32,242 nt of DNA from a virus, in IMG/VR virus record IMGVR_UViG_3300018080_000423, positions 1 through 32,242 of that record. The stretch is one strand, 5' to 3'. The notes beneath the pieces were generated by a model. It searched no databases. It was not told where the DNA came from and was given only the letters and a program-made list of their open reading frames with translations. Positions 1 through 7,586 of this stretch are shown here, piece by piece; position 1 is the stretch's first letter; every line of letters starts with the position of its first letter. A program made the position numbers and the translations under genes.

Positions 1-896
1 AGCCGTGCAATCGCATCCCTTACGAATTGTGCAATAGTCTCTCTGTTCTTCTTGAACCAATCCCGAAACGATATAGCCAACTCTGTCACATAAGGCTTTA
101 GGTCGTTGCCGATCCAGACGGCAAACTCTTTGAGCAAAGACCAGATAGACCGAAACACGTTGGTTGTGCTATCCAACGTCCGCTCCATGTCACCGTGGAC
201 GTTTTCCATCAACTCCATCATCAAGCCATACCGAGCCTGCACCTTTTGTTGCATGGTCATTTCCTCCCCTAATGCCGCAATGCCTTCTTTTAGTGCATAG
301 GCTTTAGTCGTCGTCTCATTGACTAAGTAGCCTATGCGTTTTAACGGCTCACTTTCGCCCGTTATGCCAGAAACCAGCTTTGTAAACGCCTCCTCCGGCT
401 TCAAGTTTCGATAAGAAGCCAAATTATACGACAACAGCGTCAGCTCCCGGCTCATCTCATACGCGGCTTGCTCCGTTAGCCCCATAGCTCTCGTTATCTC
501 AAACAACGTAGCTATATTCTTACGGACTTCGTAAGCGTTCATGCCCAAAGCGGAGGATACCTCCTCCGACCACTTTCTTGCGGCGTCACCCATCCTACCC
601 ATAGATTCCCGAAACAGGTTTTCGCTTTCCTCCGCATCCATAGCCATCTTGACCGATGCAATCCCGATTCCCGTCAACGCAACCGCCACATACTTCAGCG
701 TTCGCTTTGCGAAATTAAGCAACCTCGTCGCCGCGTTCTTGACAAACCGCAGAATCGCCGCCCCCGCCCGCCTCATCCAGCTTTCTACCGATCTGCCGAA
801 GCTACGTATTGCGCTGCCGGCCTTTTTCAGACCGTCGCTCAGCTTCTTCATATCCGCCGCAAGACGTACTCTGATTTCACCTAAATCGTTATCCAT
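1..896 (-). CDS. Tape measure protein, N-terminal part (cut by window edge)
   Basis: The frame is open from an ATG at 894-896 to the window edge, giving about 298 residues without a stop. It begins MDNDLGEIRVRLAADMKKLS and continues with a basic, amphipathic stretch, then a short hydrophobic helix (YVAVALTGIGIASV, about residues 62-75). The KMAMDAEESENLFRESMG and YNLASYRNLKPEEAFTKLVSG-type segments, and the RIGYLVNE block, are typical of phage tail tape measure N-termini. The gene sits directly after the tail chaperone pair and overlaps its stop by 8 nt, which is the standard siphovirus order. The protein would set tail length and line the tail tube. The C-terminus, including any peptidase or lysozyme domain, lies outside the window. 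Confidence 0.88.
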   Translation of the reverse strand, partial: MDNDLGEIRVRLAADMKKLSDGLKKAGSAIRSFGRSVESWMRRAGAAILRFVKNAATRLLNFAKRTLKYVAVALTGIGIASVKMAMDAEESENLFRESMGRMGDAARKWSEEVSSALGMNAYEVRKNIATLFEITRAMGLTEQAAYEMSRELTLLSYNLASYRNLKPEEAFTKLVSGITGESEPLKRIGYLVNETTTKAYALKEGIAALGEEMTMQQKVQARYGLMMELMENVHGDMERTLDSTTNVFRSIWSLLKEFAVWIGNDLKPYVTELAISFRDWFKKNRETIAQFVRDAIAR

Positions 897-1209
897 GATT
901 TGCCTTGTACTTTTTGAAAAACGCACGCGGTTCCGGCCTGCCCGCCCTCTCCCAAGCCTCGATAGCTCCTGAAGGCACGCTTGCGGTCGGAATTTTACCG
1001 CTCATCTTCGCAACCGGATCCTCGTCCGGCTCCTGTTCTTTCGCACCGAAAAACGCCATGAGGATCATCCGTATCTCATTTATCGCTATATCAGTTCTCT
1101 TGACCTTTTCACGCCACTCGCCCAACCTGTCAAGATAATGCACAAGCTCCTGCAACGTCAGCCGCCTGATCTGCCCCGGCGTCCAGTTGAACTCGGCACT
1201 CAGACTCAC
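889..1209 (-). CDS. Tail assembly chaperone, -1 frame segment (GT-like C-terminus)
   Basis: This 106-residue frame lies between the upstream chaperone gene and the tape measure gene. The first possible start in the annotated frame is a GTG at 1207-1209, but the same frame is open back to the slippery heptamer at 1275-1281 in the upstream gene. A -1 shift there would add 22 residues (ending ISWPDIF) before this segment and make a fusion of about 240 residues. In lambda-like tails the shifted product, GT, binds the tape measure protein and recruits tail tube subunits. The SAEFNWTPGQIRRLTLQELV segment fits the T part of such proteins. Independent initiation at the GTG has not been excluded, but the frameshift reading explains the arrangement better. 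Confidence 0.72.
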   Translation of the reverse strand: MSLSAEFNWTPGQIRRLTLQELVHYLDRLGEWREKVKRTDIAINEIRMILMAFFGAKEQEPDEDPVAKMSGKIPTASVPSGAIEAWERAGRPEPRAFFKKYKANHG

Positions 1210-1219
1210 AAAAATATCC

Positions 1220-1281
1220 GGCCAGCTTATTCCGCCAGGTTCCCCGTCACCGGCTTTTTCGCTGGCCTTTTCGAGTTTTTT
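1220..1281 (-). promoter_or_regulatory. Programmed -1 ribosomal frameshift signal
   Basis: The minus strand carries the heptamer A AAA AAC at 1275-1281, phased with the zero frame codons GTA AAA AAC. Seven nucleotides downstream begins a perfect 7-bp stem, GGCCAGC (1261-1267) with GCTGGCC (1220-1226), enclosing a 33-nt loop. A slippery heptamer, a short spacer and a stem-loop form the classic -1 frameshift signal. The -1 frame is open from here to the stop at 889. Efficiency cannot be judged from sequence. Confidence 0.75.
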
Positions 1282-1610
1282 ACCGAAACCTGAAACAGCC
1301 CGGCCACTTCGCTCGTAATATCGCTCAGCCCTGCAAGCTCAAGCTGGCCGATTCGCCTCTGCAAATCTTCAACCGGCTCATCGGGGTACGTCCCGATTGC
1401 CAACGCCGTCAGCAGGTTCGCAAAGTCCTGCAAGCCCCCGGCCCCGATCTTCTCGGAAAGCTGCTCGAGCGAGAGGTCGTATTTCTCCTCAAGCCACAGA
1501 ATCCCGCAGAGCCTCAGCTTCGTCTCGATAACCAAATCCTCACTGAGGCGGATTTTGCCTTGCATCAAATCCCGGCCCTTACGCTTCGTCACTTTCTTCT
1601 TCTTTGCCAT
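1227..1610 (-). CDS. Tail assembly chaperone, zero-frame product (G-like)
   Basis: This 127-residue protein starts with a lysine-rich MAKKKKVTKRKGRDLMQGK tail. It continues as a helical domain (LRLCGILWLEEKYDLSLEQL, then a leucine-rich stretch), consistent with the gpG class of tail chaperones. It follows the second tail tube gene by 2 nt and precedes the tape measure gene, which is the conserved location for G/GT pairs. The slippery A AAA AAC falls at codons 110-112, so most ribosomes would finish this short form and a minority would enter the -1 frame. Assignment rests on position, size, helical character and the frameshift signal rather than on a diagnostic motif. Confidence 0.75.
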   Translation of the reverse strand: MAKKKKVTKRKGRDLMQGKIRLSEDLVIETKLRLCGILWLEEKYDLSLEQLSEKIGAGGLQDFANLLTALAIGTYPDEPVEDLQRRIGQLELAGLSDITSEVAGLFQVSVKNSKRPAKKPVTGNLAE

Positions 1611-1612
1611 AG

Positions 1613-2158
1613 CTACACTTCCTCGATTAGAATTCCGATCTGGTCGCCCCGGCTCCTCGATTCGTCCGGCACGCCCACAAATTCAACGTCATAGACAGTC
1701 ACGTTCCTGTCCGCAAACGGCAGGACCAGCTTCGACGGCGTAACCGCCTGATACAGCATTACCGCCACCTTCTTACCGTCCGTTTTCGTATGCTCGAACA
1801 GCAATGGTACGGTACTTGTGTCCAGACTATCCCTGCCGAATTTTAGACCTTCCCAACTGGTGGAGCTGGTCCACGAAAAACTGGCAGGGTTATAGCTTGC
1901 CGCCCCGGTGCTGGTGGAAATACTGCCGCCAAGACCCAACGCAAGTCGCAAATGCTCCATTGACAACTCGGCCAGTGCCGCCTTCAGACTCGCCTTGCCA
2001 ATAGCAACGAGATTTTGAGAAGCCGACCCAGCCGGGCTTAACGTGAACCCCGACCGCTCGTAAGCAAGGAGCACGTCACCGCTGAGAAACCCGACGCGCA
2101 CCCCGTTGAGGTACAAATCGCCGCTTCCCAACCTAATATCGCCAACCGTTCCAGACAT
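1613..2158 (-). CDS. Tail tube protein-like, second of two paralogues
   Basis: The 181-residue protein opens with GDIRLGSGDLYLNGVRVGFL and closes with SRSRGDQIGILIEEV. It is built of short beta-rich segments separated by Ser/Thr/Gly loops, as expected for a tail tube monomer. It is clearly related to the gene just upstream, sharing the openings LGSGDLYLNG/LGNGTLYLDG, the LRLALGL/LRLAMGI block, the P..LFEHT/PLRFVHT block and the SRS.GDQIG ending. A GGAGG lies six bases before the ATG. It probably contributes to the tail tube ring stack. Having two copies raises the possibility that one is a terminator, a decoration domain or a minor tube component. Confidence 0.72.
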   Translation of the reverse strand: MSGTVGDIRLGSGDLYLNGVRVGFLSGDVLLAYERSGFTLSPAGSASQNLVAIGKASLKAALAELSMEHLRLALGLGGSISTSTGAASYNPASFSWTSSTSWEGLKFGRDSLDTSTVPLLFEHTKTDGKKVAVMLYQAVTPSKLVLPFADRNVTVYDVEFVGVPDESRSRGDQIGILIEEV

Positions 2159-2184
2159 ACTAAGCCTCCGAAAACTCTAAACAG

Positions 2185-2202
2185 TTCTCGTCCAGTCGAA
2201 AA
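2185..2202 (-). repeat. Intercistronic hairpin element, copy 2
   Basis: The minus strand reads TTTTCG, six variable bases, CGAGAA, a 6-bp stem with one G-T wobble. The conserved block spans about 2175-2210 and matches another at 15355-15389 at nearly every position outside the six-base loop. Both copies overlap the stop codon of an upstream structural gene (first tail tube gene here, decoration-like gene there). Function unknown: it could be a promoter, an RNA-processing site or a translational operator. Confidence 0.45.
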
Positions 2203-2206
2203 AAAC

Positions 2207-2773
2207 TTAGCTGCCCTGAACCTGCTCGGCGATAAAGCCAATCTGGTCGCCCTCGCTTCTACTGGTCACATGCAAAGCCTTGAACGCAATCTCGTGCACC
2301 GTTACATCCTCATCGTTGAAGGGGATGCTGATTTCCGGCGTTGCAACCGCATTATACATACAGACCACAACATCCTTGCCGTTGGGCCTCGTATGCACGA
2401 ACCGCAAGGGCATTTCATCGGTGGATTTCGACCCGCCGAATTTGAGGACGTCATAGCTCGCCGAATCCGGTGGAGAGTAACTGCCGCCAGTAGGCGAATT
2501 CTCGAAGCCCGGATAACTCGTGCTGGCACTCACCGCCTCGGCGATACCCATAGCAAGCCTCAAATTAGACGCTTCCAACTGAGCCACTTCCGCCCTGAGA
2601 ATCATTGACTCGCCCCGGACAAACTGCTTCACCGGCCCCATCTCGTTGCTCGGCTTGAACTCGATAATATCCCTGCCGTACTCAAGCGTCACGGCCCCGG
2701 ACAGATACCCCACTTCCGTACCGTCCAGATACAGCGTCCCGTTTCCAAGTGTCACTTTGTTTACGTCACTCAT
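2207..2773 (-). CDS. Tail tube protein-like, first of two paralogues
   Basis: This is a 188-residue, beta-rich protein starting MSDVNKVTLGNGTLYLDGTE and ending TSRSEGDQIGFIAEQVQGS. It shares its opening, a central LRLAMGI helix-like block and its closing motif with the next gene, so the two are tandem paralogues. AAGGAG precedes the ATG by nine bases. It stands immediately downstream of the glycosyltransferase cassette (6-nt gap) and upstream of the second paralogue, chaperones and tape measure gene, which supports a major tail (tube) protein role. Between the paralogues is a 48-nt spacer carrying the hairpin element. Confidence 0.75.
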   Translation of the reverse strand: MSDVNKVTLGNGTLYLDGTEVGYLSGAVTLEYGRDIIEFKPSNEMGPVKQFVRGESMILRAEVAQLEASNLRLAMGIAEAVSASTSYPGFENSPTGGSYSPPDSASYDVLKFGGSKSTDEMPLRFVHTRPNGKDVVVCMYNAVATPEISIPFNDEDVTVHEIAFKALHVTSRSEGDQIGFIAEQVQGS

Positions 2774-2779
2774 TTCGAA

Positions 2780-3715
2780 TTACTCCTTTTGAATTATGGT
2801 CTTAAATACCCGCTCGTATTCTTTCGCAACCTCATGCACGTTCTGGTGCTCCAATACGAAAGCCCGTCCGTTCTCACTCAGCCGCTTTCTTAATTCCGGG
2901 TCGTCTCTTACCATTCTGACCTTTTCGGCAATGTCCGTCATATCGCGCTCGATGAACAGCGCATTAACCCCGTCCTCCAACATTTCACCGTGATACCCCA
3001 CCTTCGTTATCAGAACCGGAACACCGCAAGCCATCGCCTCACCCGTCACGTTGCTGCATCCTTCCCCCTTACTCGGGAGAATCAGTGCGTCAATCTTCCA
3101 ATAAAAGTTTTCAATCATATCCTCATGGCTAACCTGCTCTTGATGCGTTCCCTTAATGCCCCCGTGAAGCCTCTCGATATGCCCCACGCTCCCGTCCGCT
3201 TCCAGCTGCATACACGCCTGAACGTAGTATTGCCAACCTTTGTAATTGCCTCCCATCCCCGTAATGTTCCCGGCAAAGCCAACCGTAAACTTACGCACCG
3301 GCCTATGCGGATTCGGCCTGAACAAATCGCAATCGACGCCGTTCGGTATCAGGTGCGTATTGCCGTTCACCCTTGCCGCGATCTCGTAAAGCTCTTGATT
3401 CGTTGCAATCACCGCCCCTACCTGTGCCAGTTCGTTATCGTATCGCCCCTTCGGAGCCGTCTTTTTATCTATAACCAAGCCGCCCATTCTACAAGCCACC
3501 TTCCTTTTATGGTTCTTAATCAAGTTCATATTGTCCACATTTTGCAGCAGACTGACCGGAAAATAGTCGATCAAATCATCGTCAATCGGATGCTTTAGCC
3601 GCCTTACGATTCTCACGAATCGCCACGCCTTCATCGCCCCGATCAAGTCGCGTATCGCCATCCCCCAACTCCAATTCAAAGCGTTCTCGATGCTCAACAC
3701 CGCCGTCTGCCTCAT
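2780..3715 (-). CDS. Glycosyltransferase, GT4-like (GT-B fold)
   Basis: The 311-residue protein has the C-terminal half of a GT-B enzyme. It shows IPNGVDCDLFRP at about 123-134, a glycine-rich VGFAGNITGMGG at 145-156, and LPSKGEGCSNVTGEAMACG at 213-231. The last contains the E-x7-E pair (E218, E226) that in GT4 enzymes contacts the nucleotide sugar. The N-terminal acceptor domain is shorter than in many GT4 enzymes. Donor and acceptor cannot be read from sequence. Its ATG overlaps the preceding deacetylase stop as ATGA, and it is the last gene of the carbohydrate cassette, directly before the tail tube gene. It may modify a virion protein or a cell-surface glycan. Confidence 0.88.
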   Translation of the reverse strand: MRQTAVLSIENALNWSWGMAIRDLIGAMKAWRFVRIVRRLKHPIDDDLIDYFPVSLLQNVDNMNLIKNHKRKVACRMGGLVIDKKTAPKGRYDNELAQVGAVIATNQELYEIAARVNGNTHLIPNGVDCDLFRPNPHRPVRKFTVGFAGNITGMGGNYKGWQYYVQACMQLEADGSVGHIERLHGGIKGTHQEQVSHEDMIENFYWKIDALILPSKGEGCSNVTGEAMACGVPVLITKVGYHGEMLEDGVNALFIERDMTDIAEKVRMVRDDPELRKRLSENGRAFVLEHQNVHEVAKEYERVFKTIIQKE

Positions 3716-4587
3716 ACGCTTCTCCTTCCGCTGATTCTCGTCACCACGTTCTCTCTTTGCGGTATATACTTCAAGGCTGCCGGTGTCATAGCAATAATCA
3801 CGTCCGCCCGCTCCGCGTCCGCCGTGTCTTTGGGCCTCAAGTAGTAAGTCCGCCCCTGCCCGTCGAATTCCAAATACATCACTCTGTGAGCGTAACCGCT
3901 CATTTCCCTCGCCAACGCCGTCGCCTGATTATAGAACGCCCAGCCCGCCTGGTCGCACAGCCACACCGCCATATTCCGTATCAATTTCACCGGCCCCTCA
4001 TCCGGCCCGGCCTCGTACACCACCGCCGTTCGACCGCTTCCGTTGTTGATGAAGTGGTTTGTAGTCCAATGGCGCCCGTATATCGCCTTTGCAGTATGCC
4101 AAAAATCCGTGTTCTTATCTATCCCGGTGATCTTCTCGATAATGTCCACCTCTCGTACCCGCCGCTTGAGCCACACCAAGCTCGGAATGTCCAAGCTCGT
4201 GCAAAGCACCGGCGTCCCCGTCGTGTAATTCCTCACGATCTGGCTCAGCAATACATGGTCGGGATGTCCATACTCACCCCACTGGTTATGCGTAACCACC
4301 GCATCGGGCTTAATCTCCTTCACCGCCTCCGCCACAAGGCGGGCGATAGTCACCGTTTCGGCCCCGCTCCTGTCCAGGGAAAATCGAGGCTTGAAATCGC
4401 ACTCATGCTCGACGTGCCGAATCCCGGCACGCTCGCAAACCTTTTTCAGAGCTTCACCGCGTTCGCCCTTATCGCAGACAGTCAGCAGGTGCAACTCTGC
4501 ATCTTCCCGCTGCATAACAGGCCAGCCGCAGACAATCTCATCGTCGCAGTGCGCAAACACCCCTAAGATTTTTTCTTTCGTACCCAT
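3712..4587 (-). CDS. PIG-L/LmbE-family N-deacetylase
   Basis: This 291-residue protein carries the family's zinc-binding signature near the N-terminus as AHCDDE (residues 12-17), where Cys replaces the usual Pro of AHPDDE. The second signature, GEYGHPDH, is at 104-111. These provide the metal-binding His and Asp residues and the catalytic Asp of PIG-L enzymes, which remove acetyl groups from N-acetylhexosamines and related compounds. An amino-sugar substrate is therefore likely. The gene overlaps the upstream methyltransferase-like gene by 25 nt and the downstream glycosyltransferase by ATGA, so all are probably made together. The C-terminal 100 residues are not assigned. Confidence 0.88.
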   Translation of the reverse strand: MGTKEKILGVFAHCDDEIVCGWPVMQREDAELHLLTVCDKGERGEALKKVCERAGIRHVEHECDFKPRFSLDRSGAETVTIARLVAEAVKEIKPDAVVTHNQWGEYGHPDHVLLSQIVRNYTTGTPVLCTSLDIPSLVWLKRRVREVDIIEKITGIDKNTDFWHTAKAIYGRHWTTNHFINNGSGRTAVVYEAGPDEGPVKLIRNMAVWLCDQAGWAFYNQATALAREMSGYAHRVMYLEFDGQGRTYYLRPKDTADAERADVIIAMTPAALKYIPQRENVVTRISGRRSV

Positions 4588-5060
4588 AGCTTCAAACAGT
4601 TCCTTCCGTTGATGTTCACTTCCCTTACAAACAGCTTTTCACAATCCTGGACCGCCAAGAAAATCTCACCCGTCCTTTTCGCCGTATATCCCCCGAACAG
4701 CAGCGTCCCGCCCGGCTTCAACAGGTGCAACGCCCACTCGATCATCTTGACCGACCAGACCAACCAATTCGGCTCATTCTTAGGCGTGTACATCGGGTCT
4801 AATCCGTACAACCCGATATGGTCGTATTCCCTGATAGTCTCGAACTCCAAGAAATCGCCGACGTGGTGATTATTCGGAGCGCCCCATTTCTCTCGCATCG
4901 GAGCCACGTCGATAGTCTCGAACTTCTCCGGCTCCTGCACGAGCGTATGATAGTGCTTCGTGCGCTCCGCAACACCTACCCACAACACCCTCCCGGCAAG
5001 CTGAGGAAGATAACCCTTCTCAATCCAGTCGCGTCCCGTCAAATGTTCGCATTTATTCAT
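4563..5060 (-). CDS. Methyltransferase-like Rossmann protein
   Basis: The start is taken at the ATG of 5058-5060, which forms ATGA with the preceding stop; an upstream in-frame extension would lie inside the previous gene and looks artificial. The 165-residue product has a beta-strand followed by a degenerate glycine loop, GRVLWVGVAERTKHY (23-37). It also has an acidic strand end, FETIDVAP (47-54), HVGDF (66-70) and LKPGGTLLFGG (114-124), the last typical of class I SAM-dependent methyltransferases. The glycine loop is weaker than usual, so it may be a divergent or non-catalytic relative. In this cassette a sugar or glycan methylation role is possible. Confidence 0.62.
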   Translation of the reverse strand: MNKCEHLTGRDWIEKGYLPQLAGRVLWVGVAERTKHYHTLVQEPEKFETIDVAPMREKWGAPNNHHVGDFLEFETIREYDHIGLYGLDPMYTPKNEPNWLVWSVKMIEWALHLLKPGGTLLFGGYTAKRTGEIFLAVQDCEKLFVREVNINGRNCLKLWVRKKKS

Positions 5061-5560
5061 CGCCGCACCTCCGCTACAAACAGGCCGTCCTTGACAATCG
5101 CCTTGGCGTTCTCTCGCCATCCGTCTATGACCCTGAATGTGTAATCCGGGTTCACGCCCCTCAAGATTTCCTCTATTCCGTCCCTGTTTCGGCTGTAGTC
5201 CGGCCAATCATCAATGATGATCGTGTGGTTCCTAACCGGCCACTCGGCGATAACCGCAAGCTCGGCCATCAAGGGATTGCCCTTGTCCCCCTTCCCGTGT
5301 GCATCCAGATAGATCGTCGCCGGTTCGTCTAAAGATAAGTCCTTCAGCAATTCGGCACTGTCCCCGCAAAGCAGCACCACGTTATCTAGATCTTTGCAGC
5401 GTTCACAAGCGGCTTCAAAATACTCCTCGTTGATCTCACAGCTCCACACCAATCCGAACAGTTCCGCTGCCATCTCAGCACAGCGCCCGATATGCGTACC
5501 CGTTTCAACGAAAACGTCATTGTAGGCAAACCGCTCCAAGGTCTCTCGGCTTATACTCAT
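5057..5560 (-). CDS. Class I SAM-dependent methyltransferase-like protein
   Basis: The 167-residue protein has the core of a small SAM methyltransferase. It shows VFVETGTHIG (16-25) as motif I, CEINEEYF (41-48) with an acidic residue suited to bind the ribose, CGDSAELL (65-72), YLDAHGKGDKG (84-94) and IIIDDWPD (114-121). Related phage and bacterial proteins sit in sugar or cell-surface loci, some grouped near the FkbM type. It is joined to both neighbours by ATGA overlaps (5057-5060 and 5557-5560). The substrate is unknown; a sugar hydroxyl is inferred only from the neighbouring glycosyltransferases and deacetylase. Confidence 0.7.
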   Translation of the reverse strand: MSISRETLERFAYNDVFVETGTHIGRCAEMAAELFGLVWSCEINEEYFEAACERCKDLDNVVLLCGDSAELLKDLSLDEPATIYLDAHGKGDKGNPLMAELAVIAEWPVRNHTIIIDDWPDYSRNRDGIEEILRGVNPDYTFRVIDGWRENAKAIVKDGLFVAEVRR

Positions 5561-6447
5561 ACCGCCACCTCCTCTATCGCTCTGAGCAACTTGGCAATTT
5601 GGGCTTCGTTTTCGTACTGCGTCATAACTACTTGTCTGCCTTTACGGGCTATCGCTCTCCAACGCGGATTATCGGGGTCCGCGACGTACTCAGCGATTTT
5701 CGATTTATAGTTGGATTCGTTTATGAACACCGCACTTTTACCGTCAACGAAGCCCAAATTATCACACCCGTTTCTCTCGTTCACTTCCATGAAGCTCAGA
5801 CACCCGCACGCCGGCACTTCGAAATACTTATACACACTCGACACCGTGCAAGCCGCAATGCCCGCCTTGTACTGGCTCAGCAATGCCGGGTATCTATCGC
5901 CGGTGTAACCGAACGATTTCGTTACGTGCTCCACGCCCTGTAACGCACAGCACTTCTTTCTCAGCCGATAGAATTGGTCCCGCCCGATCTCTCCGGCCTG
6001 CACGATTGCGTTGAGCCTCTTGTCAAACGGCGGATTGGTGTGAAGCTCTTTGGTTATGCCGAATATGATCTGCTCGTAATTCAAGCATGTCGGTAAATAG
6101 CTGTACATATACTCCGGCGTGTGGTGATTGATAATCAGGTCAACCTTGCCTCTGCCCACCGTTTGCACCCATTCCAGCGTGATAGCGTGCGGGTCCGGCG
6201 CCCTCACCACCTTAATCGCATTCAGTTTATCCAACCCAATCGGGCACAGGTTCTCCAAGCTGTAGAATATCACCGCATCAAACCCTGCGAACCGCTTGCA
6301 ATCTACCTCTTGCCGCACGGCAAATGTCTCGTGTTCTATCCCTGCAAATCTGGTCAGCCCCTTAATAAAAAACCGATAGGCGTTGTTCGTCCAGTGCGTA
6401 CCGCTCATCCCCACGTCATCTATGTTATAGACAAACGCCAATTTCAT
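5557..6447 (-). CDS. Glycosyltransferase, CgeB/GT1_2-like
   Basis: The start is the ATG at 6445-6447, which overlaps the previous stop as ATGA, giving 296 residues starting MKLAFVYNIDDVGMSG. The C-terminal half contains YKYFEVPACGCLSFMEVNE (196-214), close to the conserved KxFEilaCGc block of CgeB-like and group 1_2 glycosyltransferases. After it come a loop region and a terminal helix, as in those families. The N-terminal domain has FDAVIFYSLENLCP and VDLIINHHTPEYM strands consistent with a GT-B acceptor domain. The sugar donor and acceptor are not evident. Together with the GT4-like enzyme at 2780-3715 it makes a two-transferase cassette. Confidence 0.75.
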   Translation of the reverse strand: MKLAFVYNIDDVGMSGTHWTNNAYRFFIKGLTRFAGIEHETFAVRQEVDCKRFAGFDAVIFYSLENLCPIGLDKLNAIKVVRAPDPHAITLEWVQTVGRGKVDLIINHHTPEYMYSYLPTCLNYEQIIFGITKELHTNPPFDKRLNAIVQAGEIGRDQFYRLRKKCCALQGVEHVTKSFGYTGDRYPALLSQYKAGIAACTVSSVYKYFEVPACGCLSFMEVNERNGCDNLGFVDGKSAVFINESNYKSKIAEYVADPDNPRWRAIARKGRQVVMTQYENEAQIAKLLRAIEEVAV

Positions 6448-7586
6448 ACCGCCACCTCCTCCGCAAACATCGGCACATCCCTCTCGCTGCACGCCTCGAT
6501 CACCATGCACCTATCACACAACTGCTCCCAACGCTCTCGGCTAAGCGTACTGGTATATACAACATCCCCCCTGCTCGGTTTGATACTATCCAGGCCGCCC
6601 CAATGATACCAAATCCGGTCACTGAGCAGCCTTTTCCGCACGTTGCGGTAGTTCTGCCGCCAATGCCCGATCTTGACGATATTCCGCCACGTCATATCCT
6701 TATCAGGACGCGGTATGTAATTTTCGGAATCCCTCAGCCATTGCAGCAGGAGGTCAGTGTCAACAAACGTACCGACCTTGCTCAGATTCGCCCTCGGCAT
6801 CGCTCCCATCAATACCCCCTCGAACCAAGCATTGTCCGGCTCCTCTTTGATAATCTCCACCACCATCATCGCATAAAGCAGCTGCGGCAAGCTCAAATCG
6901 AGCAGCACAATATCCCGCTCCGTTTTCGTCTCGGCCAACAGGTCAAGAAACATCATGCCGCCCACAACCATATACAGGCTCTTATCTGCCGGGATTGTGT
7001 CAAGAACGTCCGCCGTATATTCGGACAACAGCCGGTCACTGTTCGGCTGCTTCTCGCTGCTCTGGCAAAAGATATTTCTATCCTTCTCCGGCAGCCCGTT
7101 CTCATATTGGAAATTCAGAGCATCCACAAGCTCCGGCTGTGATATGCTCCAAAGCGATTCGTCAACGTGCTTTATGGTAGTGACTACAAACAGCATATTC
7201 CGCTTATCGAATTTCACCCACTCCCCCCAATAACCATCGACAAAAACCGTCCGCTGTATATCGTTGATCTTGCCGGTCTTGACGTTGTTGTCCCCGTGAA
7301 AGTCCTTGCTGTCCGGGTTATGCTCAAGCACCAAAACCCGCGTTCCCACTCTGCACGCCTTCTGGACAACGGCAAGCACCTTGTCCATCTCGACCCCCTC
7401 CCCCGCCAAGATATGCAACAGCACATTATTGACCGGCTTCCGCCAATCGCTCAGAAATCGCTCCACTACCATCTGGCTTATTCCAAGCTCGGCAAACCCC
7501 CAATCACTTCTACTCGTAACCTCTACCGTATCGCCCGGCAACAGATACTGTTTCACCGCCTCTAATGCTCTTTCGTGTGGCGTCAT
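6444..7586 (-). CDS. Unidentified two-part protein at head of sugar cassette
   Basis: This 380-residue protein is not recognised with confidence. The first part (about 1-130) has LLPGDTVEV and a TRVLVLEHNPDSKDF strand, reminiscent of a methyltransferase domain lacking a clear glycine loop. The middle (about 195-250) has KSLYMVVGGMMFLDLL followed by RDIVLLDLSLPQLLYAMM, resembling another Rossmann unit with an acidic ligand-binding position. The C-terminal part is rich in Trp and Arg and may bind nucleic acid or glycan. It is coupled by ATGA to the tail completion gene before it and to the CgeB-like transferase after it. A sugar-modifying or SAM-using role is inferred from context only. Confidence 0.6.
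   Translation of the reverse strand: MTPHERALEAVKQYLLPGDTVEVTSRSDWGFAELGISQMVVERFLSDWRKPVNNVLLHILAGEGVEMDKVLAVVQKACRVGTRVLVLEHNPDSKDFHGDNNVKTGKINDIQRTVFVDGYWGEWVKFDKRNMLFVVTTIKHVDESLWSISQPELVDALNFQYENGLPEKDRNIFCQSSEKQPNSDRLLSEYTADVLDTIPADKSLYMVVGGMMFLDLLAETKTERDIVLLDLSLPQLLYAMMVVEIIKEEPDNAWFEGVLMGAMPRANLSKVGTFVDTDLLLQWLRDSENYIPRPDKDMTWRNIVKIGHWRQNYRNVRKRLLSDRIWYHWGGLDSIKPSRGDVVYTSTLSRERWEQLCDRCMVIEACSERDVPMFAEEVAV

Noticed and set aside
3757-4566. Plus-strand open frame of 269 codons
   Set aside because: It mirrors the PIG-L deacetylase gene, which has clear catalytic motifs. The antisense product is Arg/His-rich without domain features.
2780-7586. Host genome flank or insertion element
   Set aside because: No transposase, terminal repeats or break of gene coupling was seen, and the genes join phage genes by stop-start overlaps on both sides.
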